From Candidatus Zixiibacteriota bacterium (GTDB lineage: Bacteria; Electryoneota; B3-LCP), in contig QZKQ01000043.1 of NCBI GenBank assembly GCA_003599535.1, positions 1 to 49,342 of the forward strand: a DNA stretch of 49,342 nucleotides, written 5' to 3'. Positions 8,652 through 16,869 of the stretch are shown one piece after another (positions within the stretch are counted from its first letter, which is position 1; the number at the start of each line of letters is the position of its first letter). The position numbers and the translations under genes are program-made. A model generated the notes under the pieces. That model was not told the origin of the DNA, did not search any database, and saw only the letters and a program-made list of their open reading frames with translations.

Positions 8652-10760
8652 ATGCGAATGAGAATCGGTTTGTGCCTGGCAGGCTGCCTGGTTATGACGA
8701 TGGCCGCAGCCGCCCAGGTCGCAGTAATGGGCGATGAGATCGTGCCGGCGGGCCCGGTTACCATCGCCAAGGAAGATCCCGGCTGGGGCCTGGACTACGT
8801 CGGCGTCCCGGAACAGACCGGCACCACCTGGTACGATTACCAGCACAACGGCAGCATGAGCCGCATGGTGGCCTACGGCTCGGACGGCACCGTCCACGTC
8901 TGCTGGATGAAGGGCCTTTCTTCGGGGCAGGCTGCCGACCGGCAGGTGTACTACAACAGGAAAACCGCGGCCGGCACCTGGGAGTACGGCACGACAGGAT
9001 TTCAGATCAGCACCGTCGCGGGATCGGGGTACTGCACCATGGACCTGACCACGACGAATGAAGCCGTGGTAGCCTATCACGGCCCCTCGCCCAACAATAT
9101 CTGCTACATCTGGCATTCGGGCACCGGACCGCACGCTCTGCCGGCCTCGCCGACAACCAACCCGGTGGTGTGGCCGCACGTGGCGGTGGATTCCCGCAAC
9201 TGGATCCACGTCGTGGCCCAGACCAACCCGGTCGGCACCGTGTACTACACCCGCAGCGAAAACGGGGGCACCACCTGGCAGCCCTGGGTCCAGGTTGCGG
9301 CCCTGGGCACGGCCGCCTCGGTGTCCCAGACCGTCACCGCCGACCCGGTGTCGGGCAAGGTGGCCATCGGCTACACCAAGCCGGTCACCACTTCCAACAC
9401 CCAGGCCGACGTGTACGTGGTGGAGTCCCTGAACGGGCAGACCTGGAACTTCGCCAGCCCGACGAACATCACCAGCTTCGCCACGGGCGGGCACCCCATG
9501 AGCTCCAACAGCCGGGCCTGGGACGACGTCAGTCTGCTCTATGACAACACCGGCAACCTGCACGCGGCCTACACCACCAACCAGTATCCCACCCCCAACA
9601 ACGGCGGGATGATCTGGCACTGGTCGCAGGCCACCGGCCACCGCAAAGTGACGGGCACCTACACCGCCAACGCCTGGACCGCCCTGAACGCCCCCGGCGC
9701 CTGGCGGCGCGCCATTGACCGGCCCTCGCTGGGACAGAACGCCGGCGGCGACCTGTTCATCCAGTGGGGCCAGTGCACCACCCCCGGCGACGTGAGTTCC
9801 GCCACGGCCGCCTACGGCAACTGGGACGTGTACGCCACCTACAGCGCGGACAACGGCCAGAACTGGCAGTGCCCGGTCAACGTGACCGCCACCGCCACGC
9901 CGGGCGCGGTTCCGGGACAGTGCCTGTCGGAGAACTGGGCCAACCTGGCCAAGAAGGTGTCGGATAAGCTGCACATCCATTACATCAAGGACCTGGACGC
10001 CGGCGGCATCCCCCAGACCGAAGGCACCTGGACCCTGAACCCGGTGATCTACCAAGGTGTGCCGGTGGATTCGCTGGTAGTGGACCTCACTGCCACTTTG
10101 ACGCCCATCGGCGGCCCGATCGTGATCCCGGCCGGCGGAGGCAGCTTTAACTTCAACGCCACCCTGTACAACGGCAGCCCGGTGACCCAGCATTTCGACG
10201 TCTGGATCATGGTGCAGTTGCCGAGCGGCACCTGGTACGGGCCGGTCCTGGGCCCCCTGAATCTGACTCTGCCCGCCGGGGCCAACATCACCCGCGAACG
10301 CATCCAAAACATCCCCGGCAGCGCTCCGGCCGGCACGTACGTGTACCGCGCCTACCTGGGCGAATACGGCTGGAATGTGTGGGATGAAAATTCCTTCACC
10401 TTCTCCAAGAGCGGGGTGGACGCGACCGGTGGCGGCGACTGGAGTTGCAGCGATTGGGACGATCTGAAAGACGGCACGGTGGAAGAAGCTCAGCCGCAGA
10501 CTGCGGCGATGGCTTCCGTCAGCCCCAACCCCTTCAACCCCACGGCCATGATCAGCTATGATCTGCCCGAGGCGGCGGACGTGAAGCTGACCGTCTATAA
10601 CGTGGCCGGCGCGGAAGTGGCGCAGCTGGTCAACGGCCGCCGCGACGCCGGATCCCACGTGGTGGCGTTCGACGGATCCCACCTGGCTTCCGGGGTGTAC
10701 CTCTATAAGCTGCAGGCGGGGAATCTGACCTTCACCGAAAAGATGATTCTCCTGAAGTAA
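8652..10760 (+). CDS. Secreted T9SS protein, beta-propeller-like with type A sorting domain
   Basis: This 702-residue protein starts with a signal peptide (GLCLAGCLVMTMAAAAQ). Residues of about 25-470 contain Asp-box-like strands (RSENGGTTWQPW, YSADNGQNWQCP) as in sialidase-type propellers. Next, nt 10081-10415 encode a domain of about 110 residues (IPAGGGSFNF ... WIMVQLPSGTWYGPVLGPLN ... FTFSKS) shared with two other proteins in this window. The last 80 residues are a FlgD-Ig-like T9SS type A sorting domain (NPFNPTAMISYDLPE ... SGVYLYKLQAG ... KMILLK), which directs export through the outer membrane and removal of the signal. AAGGAGG precedes the ATG. Enzyme activity is not evident; binding or an unknown hydrolase role is possible. 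Confidence 0.85.
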   Translation: MRMRIGLCLAGCLVMTMAAAAQVAVMGDEIVPAGPVTIAKEDPGWGLDYVGVPEQTGTTWYDYQHNGSMSRMVAYGSDGTVHVCWMKGLSSGQAADRQVYYNRKTAAGTWEYGTTGFQISTVAGSGYCTMDLTTTNEAVVAYHGPSPNNICYIWHSGTGPHALPASPTTNPVVWPHVAVDSRNWIHVVAQTNPVGTVYYTRSENGGTTWQPWVQVAALGTAASVSQTVTADPVSGKVAIGYTKPVTTSNTQADVYVVESLNGQTWNFASPTNITSFATGGHPMSSNSRAWDDVSLLYDNTGNLHAAYTTNQYPTPNNGGMIWHWSQATGHRKVTGTYTANAWTALNAPGAWRRAIDRPSLGQNAGGDLFIQWGQCTTPGDVSSATAAYGNWDVYATYSADNGQNWQCPVNVTATATPGAVPGQCLSENWANLAKKVSDKLHIHYIKDLDAGGIPQTEGTWTLNPVIYQGVPVDSLVVDLTATLTPIGGPIVIPAGGGSFNFNATLYNGSPVTQHFDVWIMVQLPSGTWYGPVLGPLNLTLPAGANITRERIQNIPGSAPAGTYVYRAYLGEYGWNVWDENSFTFSKSGVDATGGGDWSCSDWDDLKDGTVEEAQPQTAAMASVSPNPFNPTAMISYDLPEAADVKLTVYNVAGAEVAQLVNGRRDAGSHVVAFDGSHLASGVYLYKLQAGNLTFTEKMILLK

Positions 10761-10779
10761 GATCCAGACCGGAAATAAT

Positions 10780-10805
10780 AAGGGGCGCGATGACTCGCGC
10801 CCCTT
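10780..10805. terminator. Bidirectional terminator between convergent genes
   Basis: A perfect 10-bp stem AAGGGGCGCG/CGCGCCCCTT with a 6-nt loop lies between the stops of the T9SS gene (plus) and the response regulator (minus). Confidence 0.75.
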
Positions 10806-10830
10806 TGCCATGTCAGCGGTACAACGTTCA

Positions 10831-11232
10831 TCACAGGTCCGGGAAAACCTCCATCATAATGCGGTTCAGGTCGTTCAGGTGGAACGGCTTGGTCAGCAGT
10901 CCCATGGATTTCTGGAGCAGCTTCTTGCGGGATCCGGCGAAGGCGTAGCCGGAGATGAACAGGAACTTCTGGCCGGGATGGGTTTCCTGCACTCTCTCGA
11001 ACACGTCGAAGCCGTCCATGCCGGGCATGGAGACGTCGCAGAGCACCAGGTCAAAAGGGCGCTCCCGCAGAAGTCTCAATGCCTCCGTGCCGGACAGGGC
11101 GGTGCAGACTTCCAGCCCGCTCAGTTCGAGATACTCCTTCAGCAGCAGACGAATGGACTCCTCATCGTCCACTACCAGCACGCGCCGGGTCAGGGTTGCC
11201 GCGGCGGTTTCCTCGATCTGCGGTTCGATCAT
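10831..11232 (-). CDS. Single-domain response regulator (CheY-like)
   Basis: This 133-residue receiver domain has no output domain. The acidic pocket is Asp22-Asp23 (VVDDEE), the phosphoacceptor is Asp66 (LVLCDVSMPGMDG), the switch residue is Ser94 (FISGYA) and the conserved lysine is Lys115 (LLTKPF). It should be phosphorylated by a histidine kinase, but none is in the window. An N-terminal extension of about 16 residues precedes the first strand. No ribosome site is visible before the ATG at 11232. The target of the signal is unknown. Confidence 0.92.
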   Translation of the reverse strand: MIEPQIEETAAATLTRRVLVVDDEESIRLLLKEYLELSGLEVCTALSGTEALRLLRERPFDLVLCDVSMPGMDGFDVFERVQETHPGQKFLFISGYAFAGSRKKLLQKSMGLLTKPFHLNDLNRIMMEVFPDL

Positions 11233-11547
11233 CGGTCGGGATGCAAAATAGATTGAGAGGTGAATGGGACGCCACTCTACTCTGGACGGCGAAGCGATGG
11301 CTCAATATGGGCAGGAAAAGCGGAAAAGGCAAAACCTAATCCAGATATTTTGGGGATAGCTTGCGGCGGTTTTCGGGACGGGCAAGAGTTGCGCCCGGGC
11401 GGCCCAGATGAGCCGAGAAAAAATCGCCTTGAGGCTTGACATCTTTCCCTGGAAGAATTATATTTTTAATTCCATTGGATTTTGCTCACAAATCACTCTT
11501 CCGCCCCCCATATCAAAGGGGCGGAGAAGGTTCGCGTCTCTCCTGCC
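11233..11547. other. Intergenic region with promoter for the pentapeptide gene
   Basis: This 315-nt divergent gap holds the promoter at 11436-11464. Nothing else recognisable was seen. Confidence 0.5.
11436..11464 (+). promoter_or_regulatory. Sigma-70-type promoter TTGACA-N17-TATATT
   Basis: A consensus -35 box (11436-11441) and TATATT (11459-11464) are spaced by 17 nt, upstream of the pentapeptide-repeat/MBL pair. It has the same boxes as the promoters at 8341 and 49188. Confidence 0.75.
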
Positions 11548-12408
11548 ATGTCCCTATCGAACCTGAAAACCCCGTGCCGCCAGGAAGGCTGCCCCTATGC
11601 GGCGCTGGAATTGGCCGAAACCTGCTGGTTCCATCTCCCCCAACGGGAGTTGTACCGGGAGGAACTGATCCGGCGGGTGCGGGAAGGGCACGATTTCAGC
11701 GGTGCGAATTTCAGCCGCCTGGGGCTTTCCGGGGCGGACCTGTCCGGCGCCCGGCTCTCCGGGGCGGACCTGTCCGGCGCCCGGCTTTCCGGCGTCCGGC
11801 TGCGGGAGGCGGATTTATCCGGGGCGGAACTGCGCGGCGCCGACCTGCGGCTGGCCGACCTGTCCCGCCTGCAGGGCAGCGGAGCGCGTTTCGAGAGCGC
11901 CTTCCTGGCGGAAAGCCGCTTCGAGTTCGCCCAATTGGCGGACGCCAATTTCGCCCAGGCGGACCTGCGCGGCGCCCGCCTGACGGGGGCGTCGCTGTAC
12001 CGCGCACGGCTGGATTTCGCCGTGCTGGAAGGCGCCGACTTCTCCACCGCCGATCTCTCCTTCGCCTTGCTGGGCGGCGCGCGGGCTTCCACCGCGCGTT
12101 TCGACCAGGCCGACCTGTCGCGCTCCAACCTGGTGGGAGCCGACCTGGAAGAGGCCTCCCTGGAGCAGGCCAACCTGTTTTATGCCCGCCTGGGCCGGAC
12201 GCGGCTGCGCGGCGCCGGCATGGTCCGGGCGCGCCTGGAACGGGCCGTCCTGCGGGAAGCGGATCTGGAAGGCGCCAATCTCGCCGGGGCGGTGCTGGAC
12301 AGCGCCATCCTGGAACGGGCCGTCCTGACCGGAGTGGACCTGGATAACACCCAGGGACAGCCGGCCAACCTTCGCGACGTTATCCGCCATGGTGGAGGCG
12401 CGGTATGA
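11548..12408 (+). CDS. Pentapeptide-repeat protein with N-terminal Cys/His motif
   Basis: About 286 residues. A short N-terminal motif C-x4-C-x10-C-x2-H (CRQEGC ... ETCWFH) probably binds zinc. From about residue 50 to the end there are some forty A(D/N)LxX-type pentapeptides (GADLSGARLS, EADLEGANLAG), expected to fold as a right-handed quadrilateral beta-helix. A 30-nt unit at 11731-11760 is repeated at 11761-11790 with one mismatch, showing recent internal duplication. The ATG at 11548 is preferred to an in-frame TTG at 11482, because the latter would lie only about 11 nt past the predicted transcription start. The stop overlaps the next ATG (ATGA). The function is unknown; some relatives bind gyrase, but nothing here shows that. 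Confidence 0.85.
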   Translation: MSLSNLKTPCRQEGCPYAALELAETCWFHLPQRELYREELIRRVREGHDFSGANFSRLGLSGADLSGARLSGADLSGARLSGVRLREADLSGAELRGADLRLADLSRLQGSGARFESAFLAESRFEFAQLADANFAQADLRGARLTGASLYRARLDFAVLEGADFSTADLSFALLGGARASTARFDQADLSRSNLVGADLEEASLEQANLFYARLGRTRLRGAGMVRARLERAVLREADLEGANLAGAVLDSAILERAVLTGVDLDNTQGQPANLRDVIRHGGGAV

Positions 12409-12962
12409 TCCTGGAGCATTTCCTGCTGTCCGTCAACGAGACCAATTGCTACGTCCTCGGCTGCCGGGAAAGCGGCCAGGCGGCCATCATTGACCCCGGC
12501 GAATGGAACGAGCAATTGGCAGCCTTCCTGCGCGACCAGAAGCTGACGCCCCGGGTGGTCCTGCTGACGCATGGCCATACAGATCATACCGGCGGGGTTT
12601 CGGACCTGAAACGCAGCGCTTCTGCAACCGTGGCCGCCCACCCGGACAACCCCCTGGTGGAAAAACCATTGAGGCAGGGCAACGTGGTGGAAGTGGGCAC
12701 TCTGAAGCTGAAAGTTGTGGAAGTCCCGGGGCACACGGAGGATTCGCTGGCTTTCGCCATCGGTTCGGAAGTGTTCGCCGGCGACGCCCTTTTCGCCGGC
12801 TCCGTCGGCGGCACTCCGGACCGGGAGGCCTTCGAACGGCTGACGCGATCCATCCGCGAGAAGCTCTTTTCTCTGGGGGATGACATGGTCATCCACCCGG
12901 GGCATGGACCCGCCACCACCGTGCTGATCGAGCGGGTGTTCAACCCCTTCCTCATGGCCTAG
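12405..12962 (+). CDS. MBL-fold metallohydrolase (glyoxalase II/YcbL-like)
   Basis: This 185-residue metallo-beta-lactamase-fold hydrolase has the metal motif HGHTDH at residues 55-60, then VPGHTED, FAGDALFAGSVGGT and HPGHGPATT as the remaining metal ligands. The length and the GSVGGTPD loop fit the small hydroxyacylglutathione-hydrolase-like group; the substrate is not known. It is translationally coupled to the pentapeptide gene by a 4-nt ATGA overlap, so the two are co-expressed. Confidence 0.9.
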   Translation: MILEHFLLSVNETNCYVLGCRESGQAAIIDPGEWNEQLAAFLRDQKLTPRVVLLTHGHTDHTGGVSDLKRSASATVAAHPDNPLVEKPLRQGNVVEVGTLKLKVVEVPGHTEDSLAFAIGSEVFAGDALFAGSVGGTPDREAFERLTRSIREKLFSLGDDMVIHPGHGPATTVLIERVFNPFLMA

Positions 12963-13006
12963 GGGAATTTCGGGAACCCTGGTATCACCGGCGAGGACGA
13001 CCACCT

Positions 13007-13453
13007 ATGGATCTTTCCTCATTCATGAATAAAACCACCTCCAGGTTGTTCATCAACTACGTCTGGATGGCAGGGCTGGCGACGGTGGTGGATACCCTGG
13101 TGCTGGTGTTCGCGCGCACCAGGCTGGAGCTGTACATATGGTTGTCTTCCGCCCTGGGGTATTCCTGCGGCATGGCCACCAATTTTCTCCTGAACAAGTA
13201 CATCAACTTCGGCTCGCACGGGCGTTCCATATTACGGCAGGTACGCACTTTCTTCATCGTGGCGCTCATCGGCTTGGCGCTGACCGCGGGGCTGATGGAA
13301 CTGTTCGTCCGGTATTTTCATCTGAGACTGTTGATCGCCAAGGCGCTGGCCGTGGGGCTGGTGATGTGCTGGAGCTTCTGGGGACATCACACCCTGACCT
13401 TCCAGGAAGGAATCCGGTCGTTCATCAATAGCCGCCTGGGGAAATCGGCCTGA
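13007..13453 (+). CDS. GtrA-family membrane protein
   Basis: This 148-residue protein has four predicted membrane segments (about residues 15-35, 42-62, 78-98, 110-130). Family signatures are GYSCGMATNFLLNKYINFGSH after helix 2 and VMCWSFWGHHTLTF near the end. GtrA proteins are thought to move or bind polyprenyl-linked sugars for cell-surface glycosylation. No glycosyltransferase partner is adjacent. GAGG stands 9 nt before the ATG at 13007; Met7 is an alternative start. A strong terminator follows. Confidence 0.88.
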   Translation: MDLSSFMNKTTSRLFINYVWMAGLATVVDTLVLVFARTRLELYIWLSSALGYSCGMATNFLLNKYINFGSHGRSILRQVRTFFIVALIGLALTAGLMELFVRYFHLRLLIAKALAVGLVMCWSFWGHHTLTFQEGIRSFINSRLGKSA

Positions 13454-13478
13454 AGAGGCATATCGTGCGGCAATGAAA

Positions 13479-13507
13479 AGCGGGACCCGCGCAGGGTCCC
13501 GCTCTTT
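13479..13507. terminator. Terminator between gtrA-like gene and lipoprotein gene
   Basis: A perfect 10-bp stem AGCGGGACCC/GGGTCCCGCT with loop GCGCA is followed by CTTTTATTTC on the plus strand. It lies between convergent genes. Confidence 0.85.
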
Positions 13508-13529
13508 TATTTCACCTGAGATTACCTCG

Positions 13530-14084
13530 TCATGGCGTTTCCGGGAGGCGGAATTGCAGTTCCTTGACCGGGTCGTAGGGGACTTCTTCCTGCATCTGGC
13601 GCTGCCCGGTTTCGCTGATGATCAGGGTGGGCCGGCGAACCATCAGGCGGGCGGTGTATTCGCCCGGATCCAGGCCCTGCAGCGGCGCTTCCCAGCCGAT
13701 GAACTTCATGTCCGCCGTGCCCATGATGGAATTGGGCAATTGCACCTGGGGCCGGGTCACGTACACGTCCACGGTCTCGCCCCGCACTTGAATGGAATCG
13801 AGACTGACGCGGCGCAGCTCGTCCGCCCCGGAATTGCTCCAACCATATATCACGTACAGGCGCGGGGCCATGCCCGCCTGGGGTTCCCCGACCCAGGTGC
13901 GGACGTCGTCCGTGCCGTCCTCGACCTGGCGCAGGAACTCCGCCCACGCCGGCGATTGAGGGACGGCCACGGCCAGCACCGCGGCTTTCTTCCATTGCAG
14001 CGCCTCGGGGACGGCGCCCTGGTCCATGGATTGGGTTGGCAGCGATTGTCCTTCCGGCGGCGACCCGCCGCCCTTATGGAACAT
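13530..14084 (-). CDS. Hypothetical lipoprotein, mature part after an in-frame TGA
   Basis: This 184-codon open frame runs from an ATG at 14084. No family is recognised. It is rich in beta-strand-like segments (APRLYVIYGWSNSGADEL; ETVDVYVTRPQVQLP; GEYTARLMVRRP). The ATG directly follows a TGA, has no ribosome site and would give a protein without a signal peptide. The same frame continues upstream for 24 sense codons to a well-placed start at 14159 that encodes a lipoprotein signal peptide. So the gene probably begins at 14159 and the TGA at 14085-14087 is read through, recoded, or is a mutation or sequencing error. Confidence 0.65.
   Translation of the reverse strand: MFHKGGGSPPEGQSLPTQSMDQGAVPEALQWKKAAVLAVAVPQSPAWAEFLRQVEDGTDDVRTWVGEPQAGMAPRLYVIYGWSNSGADELRRVSLDSIQVRGETVDVYVTRPQVQLPNSIMGTADMKFIGWEAPLQGLDPGEYTARLMVRRPTLIISETGQRQMQEEVPYDPVKELQFRLPETP
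14056..14072 (-). promoter_or_regulatory. Hairpin after the in-frame TGA, bSECIS-like geometry
   Basis: On the minus strand a 7-bp stem GGCGGCG/CGCCGCC closes a GGT loop that begins 19 nt past the TGA. Bacterial SECIS elements have an apical loop about 16-37 nt from UGA with a G in its first two positions. GC-rich Gly/Pro codons could form this by chance. Confidence 0.3.
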
Positions 14085-14159
14085 TCAGCCGCCGCAGCCG
14101 GTGCCCAGCAGGACGGCGATCAGGACGCCGGGGAGGGCGAATTTAAGGATGGGTTTCAT
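14085..14159 (-). other. Signal-peptide codons and in-frame TGA of the lipoprotein gene
   Basis: The ATG at 14159 has GGAGG 5 nt upstream. It encodes a basic-hydrophobic signal ending in LLGTGCGG (lipobox-like Cys at codon 22), then TGA at 14085-14087. It is in the same frame as the 184-codon reading frame that follows. Confidence 0.7.
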
Positions 14160-14310
14160 GGTACCTCCGGTATGAATGATTGAGTGAAGATGCGAGGTTA
14201 TGGCGTTGCTTTAATCAACAGGATTGCGAGCAGGTCATTAATCCGCACGCGTGAGATTCAGTCCCTCCAATGGTCCACGACCATTATTCGGGGGTAGGCA
14301 GAGGACCCAG

Positions 14311-16533
14311 CTATTCCCCCGCCGCCGCTTCCACCTCTCCCCCATCCACCAGGTGTTCCTGCAGGTACTCCAGAATCGAGCGAAAAACATGGACGTCCGA
14401 GGCGTCGCGCTGGAAGCCGTGATCTTCGCGGGGGTAGAGCAGCATGTCGAAGCGCTTGCCCAGGGAAATCAGCCGGTCAATCAACTGGATGGTGTCCTGG
14501 GCGTGGACGTTGTCGTCCTGCAGGCCGTGGACGATCAGCAGATCGCCCTGCAGGCCGCCGGCGAAGGTGATGGGCGAGGATTGGGCGTAGGCGGCGCTGT
14601 CCTGCTCGGGGAAGGTGAAGCGCTGGGTGGTGTACCACAGGTTGTAGTTCTTCCAGTCGTTGGGGGCAGCCACCGAACAGCCCACCAGGAACACGTCCCC
14701 GGCGCGGAACATGGCCATGTTGGTCAGGAAGCCGCCGTAAGACCAGCCCCAGATACCCACGCGGGTCGAATCCGCCCACCCCTGTTGTACGCAGTAGCGC
14801 GCGGCGCTGATGGCGTCGTCCAGGTCCTTCCCCCCGGTGTGGCGGTAGATATCCACGCGCCAATCCCGCCCGTAACCGGACGATCCCCGGTAGTCAATGT
14901 CCACCACGGCCAGGCCTTCCTGGGCCAGCAGCCGGTGGTACTTGTCATCCCAGCCCCAGGGGGCCCTATCCACGTTCTGGGCGTACCCCGCCCCGTGGAT
15001 GTAGACCACCAGCGGAGCCGGCTTACGGCCGTTGCGGGGCAGCCACAGCTTGGCCGGAAAGCTCTTCCCGTCCGAAGTGGGAATTTCAATGTACTCCGGG
15101 GGAAACCAGTCGTACCGGGCGAATTCCGCCGTGGGGGAATGCGTCAGGCGGGCCAGCGGCTTTTCCGCGCGCCCCGAGGCCAGGTAGAGGTCGTACGGCC
15201 GGGTCATGTCGCCGAAGATGACCGCGGCCTTGCTCCCGCCTTCGGGGAGGGCGAAGCTGGATATCCAGCCCGGTTCGTCGCTCAGGCGGCTACGGCTCCC
15301 CGCCGGCAGGTCGAGGCGGTAGAGGTGGCGTTCGGCAGTCGATTCTTCACTGGAGGTGAAAAATACGCTGCGGCGGTCGTAGCTGGTCGTCCAGCCCTTT
15401 TCCACCTCCCAGGCGCCGGAGGTCAGTTGCCTCGGTTCGCCGCTGCCGTCCAGGGGCAGCAGGTAGAAGTGGCACCAGCCGGAAGCTTCTGAGCAGAACA
15501 CCACCGATTCCCCTTCCGGCCCGAAGCGTGCCTGGGCCATGTTGTCGGGGATCCAGGCGAAATCGGCTTCGTGCCACACGGTGTCCACCTTGCCGGTGGC
15601 GGCGTCGGCCAGCAGCAGGAAGCGCTCCTGCATGGTCCGGGGCAGGACTTCCAGCAGCAGGCGCGACCCGTCGGGCGACCAGTCCAGCGACCGGATGTAA
15701 TACTGCGCGGTGTCGGGCAGGTTCACCCACAGAGGCAGACCCCAGGCGGAATCGGGGTTCACGATCCCCAGCTTGATGCCGGGCAGCCGGCCTCCGGCGA
15801 TTTCACGCTGCTGCTTCGTCACTTCCACCTTCTTTCCGGTGTAGTCGGGGATCAGCAGCTTGTCGAAGCCGGTGACGTCATATTGGATGAAAGCCAGTTT
15901 GCGGCTGTCGGGGGCCCAGAACACCCCTTCCAGGTAGGTGTCGTAGGCGCCGCCGCCGTTGCGCCGGTCATCGGAGCCGTCGCGCGTCAACTGCACGGTG
16001 CGGCCGGTGGCGGTTTCCCGGGCGAATATGTCTTTATCCGCGGTGTAAGCCATCCAGCGGCCGTCGCGGGAAAAGGCGGCGTGGCCTTCGCCTTCCTGCG
16101 TATGGAAGACGCGCTCGGGCCGGGCGCCGGCTTTGGCTTCCACGCGGAACAGGTCGCCGCGATAGGCGAACCACAGGGTCTTGCCGTCGCGCTGCCACAC
16201 GGGGGAAGAAACGCCGTTGTCCAGATCAGTCTCGTCGAAGATCTCGTCCGGGGTGCGCTCGTCTTTGGCGCGAGCGTCGCGGGGCAGATCCTGCAGGTCA
16301 CTCAGGCGGATGATCCTGCCGGAGGCTTCGGCCAGGTAGAGGTCGCGGAAGCGGTCCCCTCCCTCGTTCCAGGTGAAGGCCAGGCGCTGCCCATTGGGCG
16401 ACCAGGCCAGGTTGTTGGGCGCGGTGCCGGTAACGTAAGGATGGGTGAACAGCAATTCGACGGTGAAGGGTTCGGCGGCGGAGGCAGTCAGGGCCAGCAG
16501 CGCCAGCATCAGGGGGATCAGAAGACGTCGCAT
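14311..16533 (-). CDS. S9 family serine peptidase (DPP IV-like)
   Basis: This 740-residue protein has a signal peptide (LLIPLMLALLALTASAA). Residues of about 25-480 are a DPP IV-type beta-propeller with repeated WSPNG/FSRDGRW/WAPDSRK/WSPDGS motifs. The C-terminal alpha/beta-hydrolase domain carries GWSYGG with the catalytic Ser near residue 600, the catalytic Asp in GLQDDNV and His in EDHGF. It should cleave dipeptides or short peptides in the periplasm or outside the cell. It lacks a T9SS sorting domain and ends in a short acidic tail. The first 45-50 codons and about 170 nt upstream are duplicated at 20052-20367. No clear ribosome site precedes the ATG. Confidence 0.92.
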   Translation of the reverse strand: MRRLLIPLMLALLALTASAAEPFTVELLFTHPYVTGTAPNNLAWSPNGQRLAFTWNEGGDRFRDLYLAEASGRIIRLSDLQDLPRDARAKDERTPDEIFDETDLDNGVSSPVWQRDGKTLWFAYRGDLFRVEAKAGARPERVFHTQEGEGHAAFSRDGRWMAYTADKDIFARETATGRTVQLTRDGSDDRRNGGGAYDTYLEGVFWAPDSRKLAFIQYDVTGFDKLLIPDYTGKKVEVTKQQREIAGGRLPGIKLGIVNPDSAWGLPLWVNLPDTAQYYIRSLDWSPDGSRLLLEVLPRTMQERFLLLADAATGKVDTVWHEADFAWIPDNMAQARFGPEGESVVFCSEASGWCHFYLLPLDGSGEPRQLTSGAWEVEKGWTTSYDRRSVFFTSSEESTAERHLYRLDLPAGSRSRLSDEPGWISSFALPEGGSKAAVIFGDMTRPYDLYLASGRAEKPLARLTHSPTAEFARYDWFPPEYIEIPTSDGKSFPAKLWLPRNGRKPAPLVVYIHGAGYAQNVDRAPWGWDDKYHRLLAQEGLAVVDIDYRGSSGYGRDWRVDIYRHTGGKDLDDAISAARYCVQQGWADSTRVGIWGWSYGGFLTNMAMFRAGDVFLVGCSVAAPNDWKNYNLWYTTQRFTFPEQDSAAYAQSSPITFAGGLQGDLLIVHGLQDDNVHAQDTIQLIDRLISLGKRFDMLLYPREDHGFQRDASDVHVFRSILEYLQEHLVDGGEVEAAAGE

Positions 16534-16610
16534 GGGTCGGATTTTCCGGTGAGGGGAGGGGGTTTTGCGGGTTGTACGGGGGAGGAGGGGGAGGAGTTCC
16601 GGGGAGGGAA

Positions 16611-16638
16611 GGATGAAGGATGAAGGATGAAGGATGAA
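16611..16638. repeat. Heptamer tandem tract (GGATGAA)4
   Basis: Four perfect GGATGAA units. A copy of this tract lies at 20272-20299 in the duplicated segment. Confidence 0.8.
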
Positions 16639-16661
16639 AAAATGGAGCGGTATTGCAGCAC

Positions 16662-16698
16662 TGTAGGTTGGGTTAGCCCGCCAGGGCGTAACCCAACA
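16662..16698. repeat. Palindromic repeat, TGTAGGTTGGGTTAGC family (copy 1)
   Basis: TGGGTTAGC and GTAACCCA arms form a hairpin. Further copies lie at 20325-20361, 20384-20415 and 20600-20631. Confidence 0.7.
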
Positions 16699-16869
16699 TC
16701 GGTAAAGGTTGGCTGGAGGGTACGGAGACCCGACGACGCAGTAATAAAAAAAATGAAATAATTACTTATATAAGGTAGATTTATTTTTATATTACGCATC
16801 ATATCTTACATTGCAACTGCATTTCGCTTATTCCTGGATGTATTCCAAATAAACACTTACGTAAAATCC

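Larger units (their letters stand above)
16392..16702. repeat. Segmental duplication, copy 1 (S9 peptidase start and upstream)
   Basis: This stretch covers the first 45-50 codons of the S9 peptidase and its upstream DNA including the heptamer tract. It is highly similar to 20052-20367. Confidence 0.85.
16534..16869. other. Intergenic region between S9 peptidase and PEGA lipoprotein
   Basis: This 336-nt divergent gap holds the duplicated upstream segment, a heptamer tract, a TGTAGGTTGGGTTAGC repeat at 16662-16698 and an AT-rich patch (16740-16860) that likely contains the promoter of the PEGA gene. Confidence 0.5.

Noticed and set aside
8568..10811. Long minus-strand open frame opposite the T9SS gene at 8652
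   Set aside because: The plus-strand gene has a consensus promoter, AAGGAGG and a complete sorting domain; the antisense frame has no recognisable domain.
11595..12390. Minus-strand frames opposite the pentapeptide gene
   Set aside because: They are low-complexity mirrors of the pentapeptide codons (Ala/Pro/Ser/Arg or Gln/Val/Gly) without start signals.
13530..14159. Alternative genetic code (TGA as Trp or Gly) in this organism
   Set aside because: Many other genes in the window end in TGA with tight gene junctions (ftsL/ftsI, ftsW/murG, pentapeptide/MBL), so TGA is a working stop codon.
14269..14285. Terminator AATGGTC-CAC-GACCATT after the S9 peptidase
   Set aside because: The 7-bp stem is real, but no T-tract follows on the minus strand, so it was not called.
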